A DNA stretch of 64,000 nucleotides from Neurospora tetrasperma FGSC 2508 (Eukaryota > Ascomycota > Sordariomycetes > Sordariales > Sordariaceae), in NCBI RefSeq assembly GCF_000213175.1, contig NW_009799179.1, positions 8,326,705-8,390,704 of the forward strand, written 5' to 3'. Made by a program: the position numbers and the translations under genes. Of this stretch, positions 34,154 through 45,095 are shown piece by piece (position 1 is the first letter of the stretch; the number at the start of each line of letters is the position of its first letter). Below the pieces are notes generated by a model that ran no database searches, was not told where the DNA came from, and worked only from the letters and a program-made list of their open reading frames with translations.

Positions 34154-36853
34154 TCAGTCGATTGTCTTCACTTCCTTGGCTACAGCATTGCACAGCACGA
34201 CCCGTACGCCCGCTGCCGAGAGGACATGGATCCATAGCCGTTGTGTGTCACTGAGCCGGTCATTGGCACTTTTGACTTCCACAAACATCACTTCTCCCTT
34301 GCCGTTCTCAGACTGCTCCTTTCGATCGTCGCTTAACTCATGTGTAGTACGCCAGAGGATTAAGTCCGGCACACCACCCCCACGAGCCTTGTAATCCTGT
34401 GCAATGACCTTGCATATGGCGGCAAGAGCCTCACTCTCAAAGCAGGAAACCAGCTGGATAAGATCCTCAACCTCGTAATCCCAGTTCAACCCAACAATGC
34501 ATGTACGGCGCTCGCGGTGCTGCTCGTTAACCCGGCGAATAAGGTCAACAGCTCCACCATTGGATATTTCCACCAACCGGTGGTTGATCTCGCTCGCCCG
34601 GGCCGGATAGAAGGCGTCAGTATGTAGATCCAAAGGACAGGTTTGGTAAGCGGTCTGAAAGACGTTCGGGACGAAGATGAAGAGGATGTCGCAGAACAAG
34701 TACGCGAAGAGTGTCCGCAGAATCCCACCCTCGCTGTGATATCCTTTCCAGCCTTGTGTGCGGTAGAATGAGAGGCACATCTCTTCTACACTGACATGCA
34801 TCAGATTGCCCTTATCATCCGGGTCATCCAGTTCGTCAAGCCAGATAGTCTTGGTACTTCCTTGGCCACGACCTGCGTCCTCATGGACCAACTGAATACC
34901 CTCGATTGTGTGCTCCTCCGGATCTCGTAGCCTGGCATGGTCAAAGTTGTGCTGTTGCCGACGCGGAATGTTGAGTTGCTTTTCAAGTCTGATAAGTCGC
35001 TTTTGCAAATCATAATGATAGATCAGATGACAATTGGGATCCTGAAGGGCGGTTTCGCAGGTTGCCAGAGCAATTTGCCTCCAACGTTTCTTCTGAAGAT
35101 TCTTTTGTGCTTCGGAAAATGCGGTTGTAGGAGGTTGTTCCAGCTCCCACATATACCGCTCCTCAACGAGGGCCTTTCGCTTATACCAAGCACCTCGCCG
35201 GGCAAGGTGAAAGAGTTGTTGGCTCAGTAGCTCGGCCAGTAGATCGTATTCATCCTGATACCAATGTAAGCGGCCAAGAGCTTCAGCAGCTTTATGCGCA
35301 ATCCTCGTATAGGCATGACCTGCATTGAAGCGGCGAAGATACCCTCCTTCACCGAACTCATAGCCCGTGTTCTCCATTTTCTGTGCTTCAGCAAGCAGCT
35401 CTCTCCAACGAGGAGCTATGCTCTCGAACCTTTCCACGACTTTGCGATTCCCCTCTGCTCCCGGCGGCCCGTTGAACTCCAAGATGGTGTCTACCTCGAA
35501 CTGGAGACGCATTGAATTCTCGAACTCCAAGAGATATCGCCGAGATGGAAAGATGTTAGCTGAGCGACAGACAACATATTCAGGAAAGTTCCTCCTCGAA
35601 ATCTTGGCTAAGATGATTGTTGTCAGTGACTTTTCTGTCCATTCGGTAGACCGATAGAAAACCAAGTGAACACGTTCAAATAGCTTGAAGACAGACTCTG
35701 AAAGTCTGACGAGCGGGCCAGTGATAGCGAGAATCTTGTCCAGGAAATGCGCCTTTCGGTTGGTATCTTGTTTCTCCGTGTTTGCCTCTTCCGATGTCGA
35801 GTCCAACGATTGCATCGAGGCATTGGTGCTGGACCGTCGTAGTCCAACAGACATGAGGCTTGACTGCTGAGAACACATCCGGCAGAAAGCCTTGATGAGG
35901 TCTGGTTTGTTCTTGCCTTGGACTTTGGCATCCTTTGCGAGAGTTTTGAGCTCATCGAGAGAGAGCAGATGTGCAGCTTGCTCGACCGTTTTGATGTGCG
36001 ATGCTGAATCATCAGCGAACGCGAACGTGTCGGCGAAGACATGCCCTGGTTCTGCCACGAATTCCTCGTCGGACTTCTTCACAGACTGTCCCTCGGGCAA
36101 CGCTCGAGGCTCCAGTAGACTCTCAATGGCCTTCTCTATATCCGATATGTCGGAGTAATGCTTCAGTCGTTCTAAGCGATGCCAAGAAGCGGTTTTGCGC
36201 AAAAACAAACGCACATACCTGAAGAGTGTCAGTCAGAGATGGCCACGCTATGGCAGGGTTCCATACAAGTACTGAGCTTCATAGCTCAACGCTCTCCAAT
36301 TCTCGAGTACACAGTTTTCCTTCTCCTCAAAAAGATGCGCTTCGTCTTGCAGAACTGTATCCAAGGCAAGGTTGAAAGCGTCAACGTAGATCGAACTTTG
36401 TCCTCGGACCCATTTCCGTGTCTGTAGCCGTGTCTCCGCGCTAACTTCACCATCCTCAGCTTGGGAAGACTTCAGCTTTTCGTATTCTTCGGTGATATCG
36501 TTGTCAATCTTGACTTCGGGCAGACTATCCTCTAAGGCCGTATGGTGCTGCGCTGCTAGAGCAGTCTCTGTGGCATCGCCATCTTCAGCATCACCACTTC
36601 CGGTCTTCCCGTCTCGAACGAGAGGCGAATCCCGATTTTGATCCGCCAGAAACAAATCCTCCTTTTGGTCACTGTTCAATGCTGCGGAAGAGTCATCGTC
36701 TTCAGCATCACTTTTCTGCCTGATTTGATCGGTTCGGCGCTTCTTTGTTGGTGGCCTTTCAGGTGTCTTATTGGTGTTGGTCCACCCAGCCGTCAACGCC
36801 AAAGGACTGTTGGACTTCTGGGACGGTCTTGTTCTCTTCACAAAACGGTCCAT
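34154..36853 (-). CDS. fan1: Fanconi-associated nuclease 1 (FAN1), VRR-NUC domain
   Basis: Two exons (36853-36267 and 36218-34154) with a 48-nt intron give 883 residues; the junction restores the family block LYVRLFLRKTASWHRL. The N-terminal 150 residues are disordered, acidic and KKRR-containing. A SAP-like helix pair lies at about 280-309 (LLSLDELKTLAKDAKVQGKN). The central helical TPR-like region includes LLAELLSQQLFHLARRGAWY. The C-terminal VRR-NUC domain keeps the catalytic residues: Glu692 in YHSEGG, Asp814 in GVPDLI, and Glu843 and Lys845 in FVEVKSANDRLS. These match human Glu834, Asp960, Glu975 and Lys977. FAN1 is a 5' flap endonuclease and 5' exonuclease that unhooks interstrand crosslinks. 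No N-terminal UBZ zinc finger is evident, so recruitment through ubiquitinated FANCD2 as in humans is doubtful. It is head to head with sdc1. Confidence 0.95.
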
Positions 36854-37320
36854 TCTATCTCCGGTGACTCTGGTGTTGGAGGATCGAAGACCATGGTGTA
36901 CACCGACCGAAATAAATAAGTATACGCAGTGGCTAGAAGAAAGAAACTAAACACATTTCCTCCGCAACTTCCTGGAATCAAGGCGAGTGAAAGGTACGAA
37001 CAAAGAGTGACGTGTGTAGAAAGGTGTTGAAACGGAACCGCGTGGAGCCTTCAACGCGAAGTCCCGTGACTGCGTGTGCCATAGTGGGGCACGCAGCGGA
37101 AGCGACGCTGATCTCCAGACGCAATTGGAGCTGCATTGGACCTGGAGCTTCCCCAGACGGGTGTCAACTTTCTCGAGCAGAGCATTACATACCACCTCAG
37201 GGCACCAAGTCACGGCTTTAACCACTTACACTATAGTCACTCAGGAACAAAGCGAAGCTCGGTATATTTTCGGCCGACTTGCTGTTATCGCAACGCATAT
37301 TCTTTGTTATTAACTTCAAG
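36854..37320. promoter_or_regulatory. Bidirectional promoter fan1 / sdc1
   Basis: Only 467 bp separate the two divergent start codons, so both core promoters and leaders must fit here. I see no sharp TATA box or repeated operator. Confidence 0.6.
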
Positions 37321-38194
37321 ATGGCCGCCAACGAGCCGCAACAGGGACATGCTCCAACAGAAGATGTAAACATGACCGATGCTCAGTCCGACAAACCAAC
37401 TGTATGATCAATTCCTCTGGTCTTTTTCCCTCCATGTCTTCCTACAAACAAAGCCCATCACCATAGGCTCTTCCCCCAACTTTATCAAGCCATTCGTCCC
37501 ACACGACGTCTCGACCTTGACTGCCCATACCCAACAACCACCTTACCCAGAAAACCAAAGCATATGCAAACAACTGACGCTCACTCTCCACATAAGCAGC
37601 AGCAGCAGCAACAGCACCTAACAAGTCACCACCACATCCCCGATCGCCCCCCTCACCCCGTCTCTCCGGTCCCGATCCCCCAAATCCCCGGCCGTCCAAG
37701 TCCCACAGGGGCACACCCCACCGCAAACCAAGGACCCAGCGCGATACGCTCTACAGCTACAACGAACGGCTCGACAGGCGAAGACCATCAATCTCAACCA
37801 CTACCACCGTACCAGCAACGGGCTAGCTCGTCACGAGCTGCCTCTGCACACCCCCAGGATTCTGGTCAGGGTCAGCAACAGGGACCGGGATCAATGGGCA
37901 CAGCAGGCATGCCCACGGAACCGACACTTCACGGCGCGCCGGTGAGGCAGTACTTGAATACCAAGGTGACGGGGCACTTGCTGGAAGGGATGAAGATGCT
38001 AGCTAAGGAGCAGTATGTTACACCCTTACACCCTCCTCCGTGCGTGGTTTACCTGTAAGGAAACTATTTCGCTAACCGAACCTGAGCAAAACAGACCAAA
38101 AGACCCCCTCCGAGCCCTAGGCGAATTCCTCCTCGAGCGATCTAAACAGTATGAGGGTGGTGGTGGCGCGAATGGTAGTTCAACTAGCGCATAG
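37321..38194 (+). CDS. sdc1: COMPASS subunit Sdc1 (Dpy-30 domain protein)
   Basis: Three exons (37321-37401, 37597-38012, 38095-38194) give 198 residues. The second exon could instead start at 37561, adding 12 residues, since both acceptors are in frame. I prefer 37597 because CTGAC lies at a suitable branch-point distance. The Dpy-30 motif spans the last junction, at about residues 146-186: YLNTKVTGHLLEGMKMLAKE continues into PKDPLRALGEFLLERSKQYE. It matches the human form that ends NPIEFLASYLLK. The rest is Gln/Pro/Ser-rich and probably unstructured. The motif forms a helical dimer that holds the Ash2/Bre2 subunit in the Set1 complex, which methylates histone H3 Lys4. The third intron boundary has GCTAAC as its branch point. 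Confidence 0.9.
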
Positions 38195-39027
38195 AAGGCT
38201 TCAGGCAGATGATCGAGCCAACGCACATACCGGGAGGCCGCGATCAGCGGCCACCGTAGTTCTCATAGGGTCTACGAAGAGTTTCACCTTGATGAGGTCT
38301 ATACTTTTATGATCATAAAGGCAGCGGGACAAGGGAAGAAAAGAAATAAAGGAGCTCCTCCGGCGTCCAGGGAAAAAAAAAAAAAGGAGGGGGTGAACAA
38401 AGGACGGCATATGGTCTACGTGACAGAATCTGAAAGGTGACACATCATGATACCGCTTAAGTATGTGTTGGAGGCTGGAAAAGCGACAACGAAATGGGCT
38501 TGATTCTGGAGTTGTCTAACGGAAGAGGAGAAACGGAAACCAGGGCAGCCTAAATACCCAGGAAGGGAGTGCCAGTGAATGGGCAAGGCCAGTGAATGGA
38601 CGGCCCAGGACACGGACTTCCAACAGTATGGCTAGGATAACATTGGTTTCACGTCACAGTGGTCATGAGATACGCAGGAAAACAGAACTTGAGGCAAGAG
38701 GATCGAGGAATTTGTATTTTTCAAACAAAAACCCCAGCTGACTTTGTCTTCATCATGGGTGCTGCTAGACATCCGCCTAGCAGATGATTTGAGCACGTTG
38801 AGCAGCAAAACTGCATCCCGATGCCTTTCTTCTCTGCAGTGACTTCCGAGAATGCAAGTTTCCTTTCCATTCCTCCCCCAACGGCCTGTTCAGTTTGTGT
38901 GGATCGACCAGACGTCATGCTAAGCATGCTGCAAAAGAAGACACCCGTAGAAGCCGACAAAGATCACTCCATCTCGACTCGGCTGCCCATCCTCTTTCAC
39001 CAATATCTCGCGGTGCGTGCTCTACGC
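38195..39027. other. Convergent 3' region (sdc1/rps13)
   Basis: These 833 bp between converging stop codons hold 3' untranslated sequence and an A13 run near 38370. No gene is visible. Confidence 0.55.
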
Positions 39028-39947
39028 TTAGGAGACGATGGTGGAGGCAGTGGAAGACTCGTACTTCCAGGTGGGGGGAAGGACACCGACGGTCTTGTAG
39101 TAGCGAGCAAGACGGTGGATACGGGACTCAATGAGAATGAGACGGAACTTGGAGTCCTTGTCCTTGCGGTTGCGCTCAAGGTGCTTGCGGACGGCAACAG
39201 CCTACATTCAAATAACGTCAGTTAACTCCAGGTGATAATGCATGAAAATGACGGCGGGCCTGTCTTACCTTCTTGATGAGCATGTACAGGTCCTCCGGGA
39301 GATCGGGGGCAAGGCCTGTAAATAGCATCACTCTGTCAGCCAATCTGACCAAACAGAGGCATATGCGTCTTTGGCATGTTGTTTGTTTCCCAGCTCTTTC
39401 ACTCGTGCCTTCTGCATCTAGCGCCAATGTCCCGTGTCGTCCATCCATCACGGGTGCCGATCAAGGCTACGCGCGCGGCGGGCTGAGCGAGAGCCGAGAA
39501 AGCTCACGGGACATGTAGCCCATATGCATCGAATTTTTCGAGTTTCGAGGGCCGGTAGGGATTAGGGGATTATCGTCGCGATTCGGTTTGTCTCGCTTCC
39601 GCGTGGGAAAATTCAAGGGAATTCGTCGGAGTAGTAGGCAGTCATACCGTTGGACTTCAGGATACGAAGGATCTTGTTACCTATGGAACCACCACCGTCA
39701 GCATTTCACCTCGGCATCAACTCGAGGACTCGGGAATGAACATACCAGTGACAACCTTGACCTGGGCAATACCGTGGGAGTCACGGAGGATGACACCAAT
39801 CTGGGAGGGGGTAGCACCCTTCTTGGCGAGCTTGCAGATCTGGTCGACGACCTGCTCGGGGGTGGTCTTGAGCCACGAGGGGGGGTTGCGCGAGTAGGGG
39901 ATCGCGGAGGCAGAAATGCCCTTGCCCTTAGAGTGCATACGGCCCAT
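39028..39947 (-). CDS. rps13: 40S ribosomal protein S13 (uS15)
   Basis: Four exons (39947-39746, 39680-39648, 39315-39269, 39201-39028) give 151 residues, the usual eukaryotic S13 length. The protein starts [20 protein letters not shown]. It continues through the exon-2 block [11 protein letters not shown] and exon 3 [15 protein letters not shown], and ends with [20 protein letters not shown] and the C-terminal [18 protein letters not shown]. All junctions are GT-AG and keep the reading frame. S13 binds 18S rRNA in the small-subunit platform. Intron 2 is 332 nt, about five times longer than the 65- and 67-nt introns 1 and 3. A palindromic E-box lies 215 bp upstream of the start codon. Confidence 0.97.
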
Positions 39948-41077
39948 TTTGAAAGATTTGGTGGTGCTGCGGTTGTCGGGGGAGTGACTTCGGCTGGCTT
40001 GTCGTCGACAGAGAAGTACGAAGAAAATATCACCGGGCGAACGGTTTGGCGGTCGTGCGATATTCGCTGTGGGCTGGGAAAATTCGCTTGCTTAGTCAGG
40101 CTGTTAGGGTCGTCAATATGATTGGCTGTAAGGCACTGAATTTCGCACTTCAGGTTCCACATTCACGTGAACAGAGACCTGACCTGAACTTTTCTTTCTT
40201 GGCATCTCCCGCGTCCGCTCATCCAAGCATAAAACCGCTTTCCAGCAAAATTTTTCGTGAGGCTCGCACTTAAAATCTTCCTTCAATTATCGCCAGGTCG
40301 GCCGTTTGCCCGTTTGGACCATGCTGCTCGACAGCATTCGGCCATGATCTCCAGAGACATGCCTGATCGCAGTCCTGTCAAACTTCGGGAATTATCATCA
40401 TAACGGTCGACCTGGTATCCTATTCACTTTGGTAAGCTTCTCACTGCTCCCTCTATTCCTTTCTTCGAGCCTCCTTATCCTGATGATACACACTTTATAC
40501 TTTATTCTGGTACCTCTTATGTTAAAGTTCCTCTTTTGGGACTTGATGAATTAAACGGACTTCTGAAACTTAGCTTTCACACTCGTCTTGTTATTGCATA
40601 ATTGGAGTCGTGCTCAGGCTAACGTTGCGTCAGACTTAGGTATCAATTTTCAAGCTCGAGATTGTGCGGTCGCCATGGCATGCGAACTGAGTTCGTTGTC
40701 GCGGGCGTTGGTTGGCGACCCCGGACATTTAGACTAAGATAATGATAATAAAGTGATCCCAATGCAACTTCCCTTGTGTCGATCGATGATGTATTTGTAA
40801 ACCTTTGGCATGTAATCAAAATACACTTCTGAGTGTATTGATATTGTATCCTCTGTTTTTGAGCGCCCTGACTGTACCGCGGCTGAAATCCCATTAACTT
40901 CTGTACACGCCGCTGAGATCCCTACGATAACTTCGAGGAAATGACCGAACCTTGATACTAATGACGTTCTGATTGTTTCCTCATTGTCAATCAATAAATC
41001 AGGCCATACCATGCACGACTGCTGCTCTTCCTTTCAGTACAGTTAGACATATCCCTTCTCCTACTGCCTATCATCCT
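39948..41077. other. rps13 upstream region and U2AF 3' region
   Basis: This 1.1-kb tandem gap contains the rps13 promoter on its left part and the U2AF large-subunit terminator on its right. A 92-codon ATG frame on the minus strand (40734-41012) shows no domain. Nothing else is supportable. Confidence 0.5.
40162..40171. promoter_or_regulatory. Palindromic E-box TTCACGTGAA upstream of rps13
   Basis: A perfect 10-bp palindrome centred on CACGTG lies about 215 bp before the rps13 ATG. bHLH factors of the Cbf1 and NUC-1 type bind CACGTG, and Cbf1-like proteins control ribosomal protein genes in some yeasts. Function here is inference. Confidence 0.35.
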
Positions 41078-43126
41078 TCACCAGGCGTTGACATCAAAGT
41101 TCTCCTGTAGGGTTTATCAGTATAAATGAGCGAAGCAAATCAGAGCAAAGTTTATGAAACTAACCTCAGGGAAGTATGTCGCAACCACCGTGCGGTCAGC
41201 AAACTTCCTGCCTGCCAAAGCTTTGAGGGCCTTTGTTGCTTGGTCGGAATTCTCGTATTTAATGAAAATCTTGCCAACACCAGCAGACTGCCTGCTTCCG
41301 CCAGTGGGTCTGGGAATCTTTAGGGAAACAATAGTTCCGAACTTCTCGCATTCTTCCTGGACGTCGTCGCGAATTTCTTGAAAGCACACGTTAGCATCTT
41401 GAACAGTTGAAGTGACAGAAATGCTGAACAAACCTTCGTAATCGTCGTTGTCCATCAGCTCATCCGCTGTAACCATGTTCAGGAGCTGCACGACCCTGCT
41501 GACGTCGCCATCCAAGGAGGTGGTACCAGCAAGCATGGACATGGCGTTCACACTCAGTTCTCCAGCTACCTGTTGAATGCCATAGCTGGCCTTTTGAACC
41601 TTCAGCGCCCTATCGCCCAGCATCATGTTGTTGAGGCCGTCAATAGCGACAGATGTGACCGAAGAATCATGGTACTCGCAAAATGCGATACCCTAGGACA
41701 TGTTAGCATGTGCGCTCGTTGGTGGAAGGGACCAGTAGGCTCACCCTCGACTCCTCTGTATGCTTATCCTTGACCAACACAAAGGACTTGAGCTTGCCAA
41801 AGGCAACCAAGAGCTCCATGATTTGCTCTTCGCTCAGATATGCGGGGATGTTGGTGACGCTAATCTTGTTAGGGCTGTCGATGACAATGCTGGAAGGAAC
41901 CTCTGAATCAGGGTCGTAGTTGGGGTCCTCAACAATTGCAGGTACGATGTAGTCCTTCGGCCTACGGATCTTGAGCCCACCGGCACCAGCAGCACCATTG
42001 GCATCCTCGGCCTCCATGGTGATACCGTCAAGGGCCAGAGCGACTGTAGCATCCGGGCTGTTCCTAAACTCAAGCATGGCGAAGCTGTGGTCGGGAGATA
42101 TTTGGCACTGGACGCAAGGATCGGCGCTATCGATAACATTTAGGCCATTGAGCTGAAGGTTGAAGAAGCCCAACAGGCTCTCGTCGGTGGCTGACGGTGG
42201 GATATTCGAGACAATAAGTCGTTTGCTCTGGCGGGAGTTCGTAGGCTTAAGGGCGGTACTGTTGACAGCTCCACCTGGCTGGGTCATGAAAGCCTGAAGC
42301 TTGGTCGGGTCCATGGCCTGTTGTCGCGGGGCGCCAGGTAATGGGAACATGCCCGAGAGCTTGGCCTGCTCCGCGGTGACGTTGCCATATCCGGGAGGTT
42401 TGATATCCCACTGTGTCATGCGCCTCTTGCGCTCCAGAACAGGAACGACATCGGTCAAGTCGGGTGTCGGTTCCCTCTTTTTGGGGGGCGGCGAGACACT
42501 CCTCCTGCGCTCCCTGTCCGCCTCTCGGTCCCTTCTGCCTCCACCGCGGCGATCATCTCCCATCACGTCGCGATCTCTGTCCCGGCGACGGCCGCCTTCG
42601 TCATCGTCCCTCCGGCTGCGACCTCCACGCTCGGCCCCGCGGTCAGCGCCACGATCCGCACCACGGTCGGCTCCACGGCCGGCTCCACGGTCGGCGCCCC
42701 TGTCACGATCCCACTCCCTATCACCACGATCGGGTCCACGACGGTCGCGGCCAGAGTATCGATCTTCTCGCTCGCGGTCGCGGTGGCTGCGGCTCGATGA
42801 ATAAGCGTCAAAATCGCCGTCTTCGCGACGGGGTCGGCTGCTCCGGTAGTCGGCGGGAGAGCGAGAGCGTCTGCGTCCACTGCCTCGGTCACTGCGATCT
42901 CCACGGTCACGTCTGTCATCGCGGTCACGTCTCGAGGACTGGTAATGGGTTAGCTTAGGCCCGCAGCAATGACCGCTGTCAGGTTTGTATACGAGGCACA
43001 CTTACTGGATAGTCGCGAGACGAACCGTGTCGGCCGCTGTCTGTTTCGCCACGGTTAAGTTAAGATCTAGCGGATAGCCACGGTCAGTGCCAACATACCT
43101 CTGGAGGAATAGGTGTCCCCGTTCAT
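41078..43126 (-). CDS. U2AF2: U2AF large subunit (U2AF65/Prp2), splicing factor
   Basis: Six exons (43126-43099, 43040-43006, 42938-41745, 41692-41434, 41376-41165, 41104-41078) give 584 residues with every junction in frame. An Arg/Asp/Ser-rich N-terminus (about 22-160) includes a tandem RGAD repeat near 101-127. RRMTQWDIKPPGYGNVTAEQ (193-212) is the ULM that binds the small U2AF subunit, with Trp198 matching human Trp92. RRM1 (about 258-350) begins KRLIVSNIPPSATDES, RRM2 (about 378-460) begins KISVTNIPAYLSEEQ, and a C-terminal UHM carries the Arg-Lys-Phe signature at 562-564 (GRKFADRTVVATY). The protein binds the polypyrimidine tract at 3' splice sites and recruits SF1 and the U2 snRNP. It is divergent from OGG1. 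The tiny first two exons (28 and 35 nt) are supported by the frame and by GT-AG ends. Confidence 0.94.
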
Positions 43127-43599
43127 GATCAACACAAATCTCGTTAAGTATAAAAGGGACGGTACGAGATGGTTGCGCCAAAGAAGTGGGAAAATGTTCT
43201 GAGGGTGTTTGATGAAAAGGAAAGTGGCTTTGCTTGAGCTTCCAATTGCGAGTCTCGTCGATCGCGAGGCTGCAACTTTTCCAGCAGCCGTTGTTACTGC
43301 AGAGGGCGCTTGCTCCTCTTTCGGCTTAGCGCGCTATGTTTCCGTGCGATTCGGTTCCACTGACCCATCCACACGGAGTTTGACGCCCTGCCTTGGCGTG
43401 GCAACATCACCGCAGGGCATTTATAGTGCATTGTCCCCTACCAAATCCGGGTTGGGATTTTGGGTCCATGAGAAACAAGAGTAACCAATCCACCTGCATA
43501 ATAAGGGATGGTGACAGAATTTCATATCAAACCACTATAGAAGACCCTTATACCCTTTTGTTTCATTTGCAAAGTCCAAGAGTGTCTAATAAATACGAC
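43127..43599. promoter_or_regulatory. Bidirectional promoter U2AF / OGG1
   Basis: The two divergent start codons are 473 bp apart. A CCAAT pentamer at 43485-43489 lies about 110 bp before the OGG1 ATG, and a TATAAAAGG-like stretch lies near 43150. No other element stands out. Confidence 0.55.
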
Positions 43600-45023
43600 A
43601 TGGCAGCCCAGAAAGTGACAGAATGGCGCAAACTACCCATCAGTCTCACAGAGCTCTGCATCGAAACCACACTCCGATGCGGCCAGTCCTTTAGATGGCG
43701 CAAGATAAATGAACAATGGTCGGAATACACACCATTATCTTACTCTTTTTTCTTTTCTCTGTTCAAAGTATCAAGTCCTAACAGTTTTCCAGGCACTGCG
43801 TTCTCAAAGGCCGTCTCATCTCCCTAAAACAAGATCCCACCCATCTTCACTACAAAGTGACATGGCCTACCTGTACAGCAACTCCCAAAAATGAACACCC
43901 CCAAGACTTCGAAGACGACACGTCCGTCCTCCTCCACAACTACTTTGTTCTCTCTCACTCCCTCACTACCCTCTACACCCAATGGTCCCTTTCAGATGCC
44001 AACTTCGCCCGGCGTGCGCCCGCCTTCACGGGGATCCGCATCCTTAACCAGGACGCATGGGAGACGCTGATCTCCTTCATCTGCAGCAGCAACAACAACA
44101 TTTCGCGCATCAGCCAGATGGTGATGAAGCTGTGTACGCACTACGGTCCTTATGTGGCCACCGTGGAGGGAGAAGCGTTTCATGATTTCCCCGGGCCGGA
44201 GGCGTTGGCGGGGGATGGGGTCGAGGCCCATCTGAGGGAGCTGGGCTTTGGGTATAGGGCCAAGTACATTGCTGAGACGGCGGGGTGTGTGGCGCAGGTT
44301 TATGGGGAGAGGTGGTTGCTGAGGTTGAGGAATCCGGGTGTTCCTGCGTTGGGGGCGGCTGAGGAGGATATTTCAGTGAAGAAGGAAGAAGGGGCAGAAG
44401 AGAAGGAGCCTGTTGAATCCAAGGCTGACTTGGACAATCCACCGACCTACCAGAAGGCTCATGAAGCTCTGTTGACTCTGCCGGGCGTTGGCCCCAAGGT
44501 GTCGGATTGTGTGTGCCTAATGGGTCTCGGGTGGGGCGAGTCTGTTCCCATCGACACGCACGTTTGGCAGATCGCGCAAAGAGACTACAATTTTGGTGGG
44601 AAAGGGTCTGCCAAGACCAAGACGCTCAACAAGGCCATGTATGTGGCCGTAGGCGACCATTTCAGGAAGATCTGGGGTCCTCAGGCTGGTTGGGCACAGA
44701 GTGTCCTCTTTACTGCGAATCTCAAGTCATTTTCCGAACAAGCAGCAGGGGTAGAGAAGAAGGGGGTGGTGAAAGTCGAAGAGGAAAGCCAGGAAGAGAT
44801 GGTTACGACTGCTGAGGTTGTGCCCAAACCCGGGAAAAATAAAGGAGTGGTGGTCAAAATCGAAGAAAGCGAAGAGATGGCCGCCACAACGTCAGTGGCC
44901 ATGTCCAGGAAACGGAAAACGGTTGCTGCGGAAGTGATACCAAAAGCTGAACCGGACGCCACCGTCCATACGACAACAACCCGGACGTTACGATCCAGTA
45001 AAAGAATAAAGAGTCAAGTTTGA
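43600..45023 (+). CDS. ogg1: 8-oxoguanine DNA glycosylase/AP lyase OGG1
   Basis: Exon 1 (43600-43718) and exon 2 (43793-45023) give 449 residues. The N-terminal domain includes LRCGQSFRWRKINEQW joined to HCVLKGRLISLKQDPTHLHY. The HhH-GPD domain contains FICSSNNNISRISQMV (with the SSNNN turn typical of OGG1), the hairpin LPGVGPKVSDCVCLM and PIDTHVWQIA. Catalytic Lys275 and Asp294 are 19 residues apart, as in human Lys249 and Asp268. It removes 8-oxoguanine paired with cytosine and nicks the strand. After the catalytic domain, from about residue 345, there is a Lys/Glu-rich low-complexity tail with RKRK-like basic clusters suited to nuclear import. The intron donor implied by homology is GTCGGA, not a consensus form; the acceptor and TCCTAAC branch point are good. 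Its stop codon is only 72 bp from that of the convergent neighbour. Confidence 0.93.
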
Positions 45024-45095
45024 GGTCGAGAATAACGCCGATGGGGCTGCTTTGTTACCAATATATACCAACTTGAGCACATATTCCCATCGGAT

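Noticed and set aside
40404-40601. 64-codon plus-strand frame (TWYPIHFGKLLTAP...) that reads like protein
   Set aside because: It has no ATG, no recognisable homology and no splice sites connecting it to another exon; frames of this length are expected by chance.
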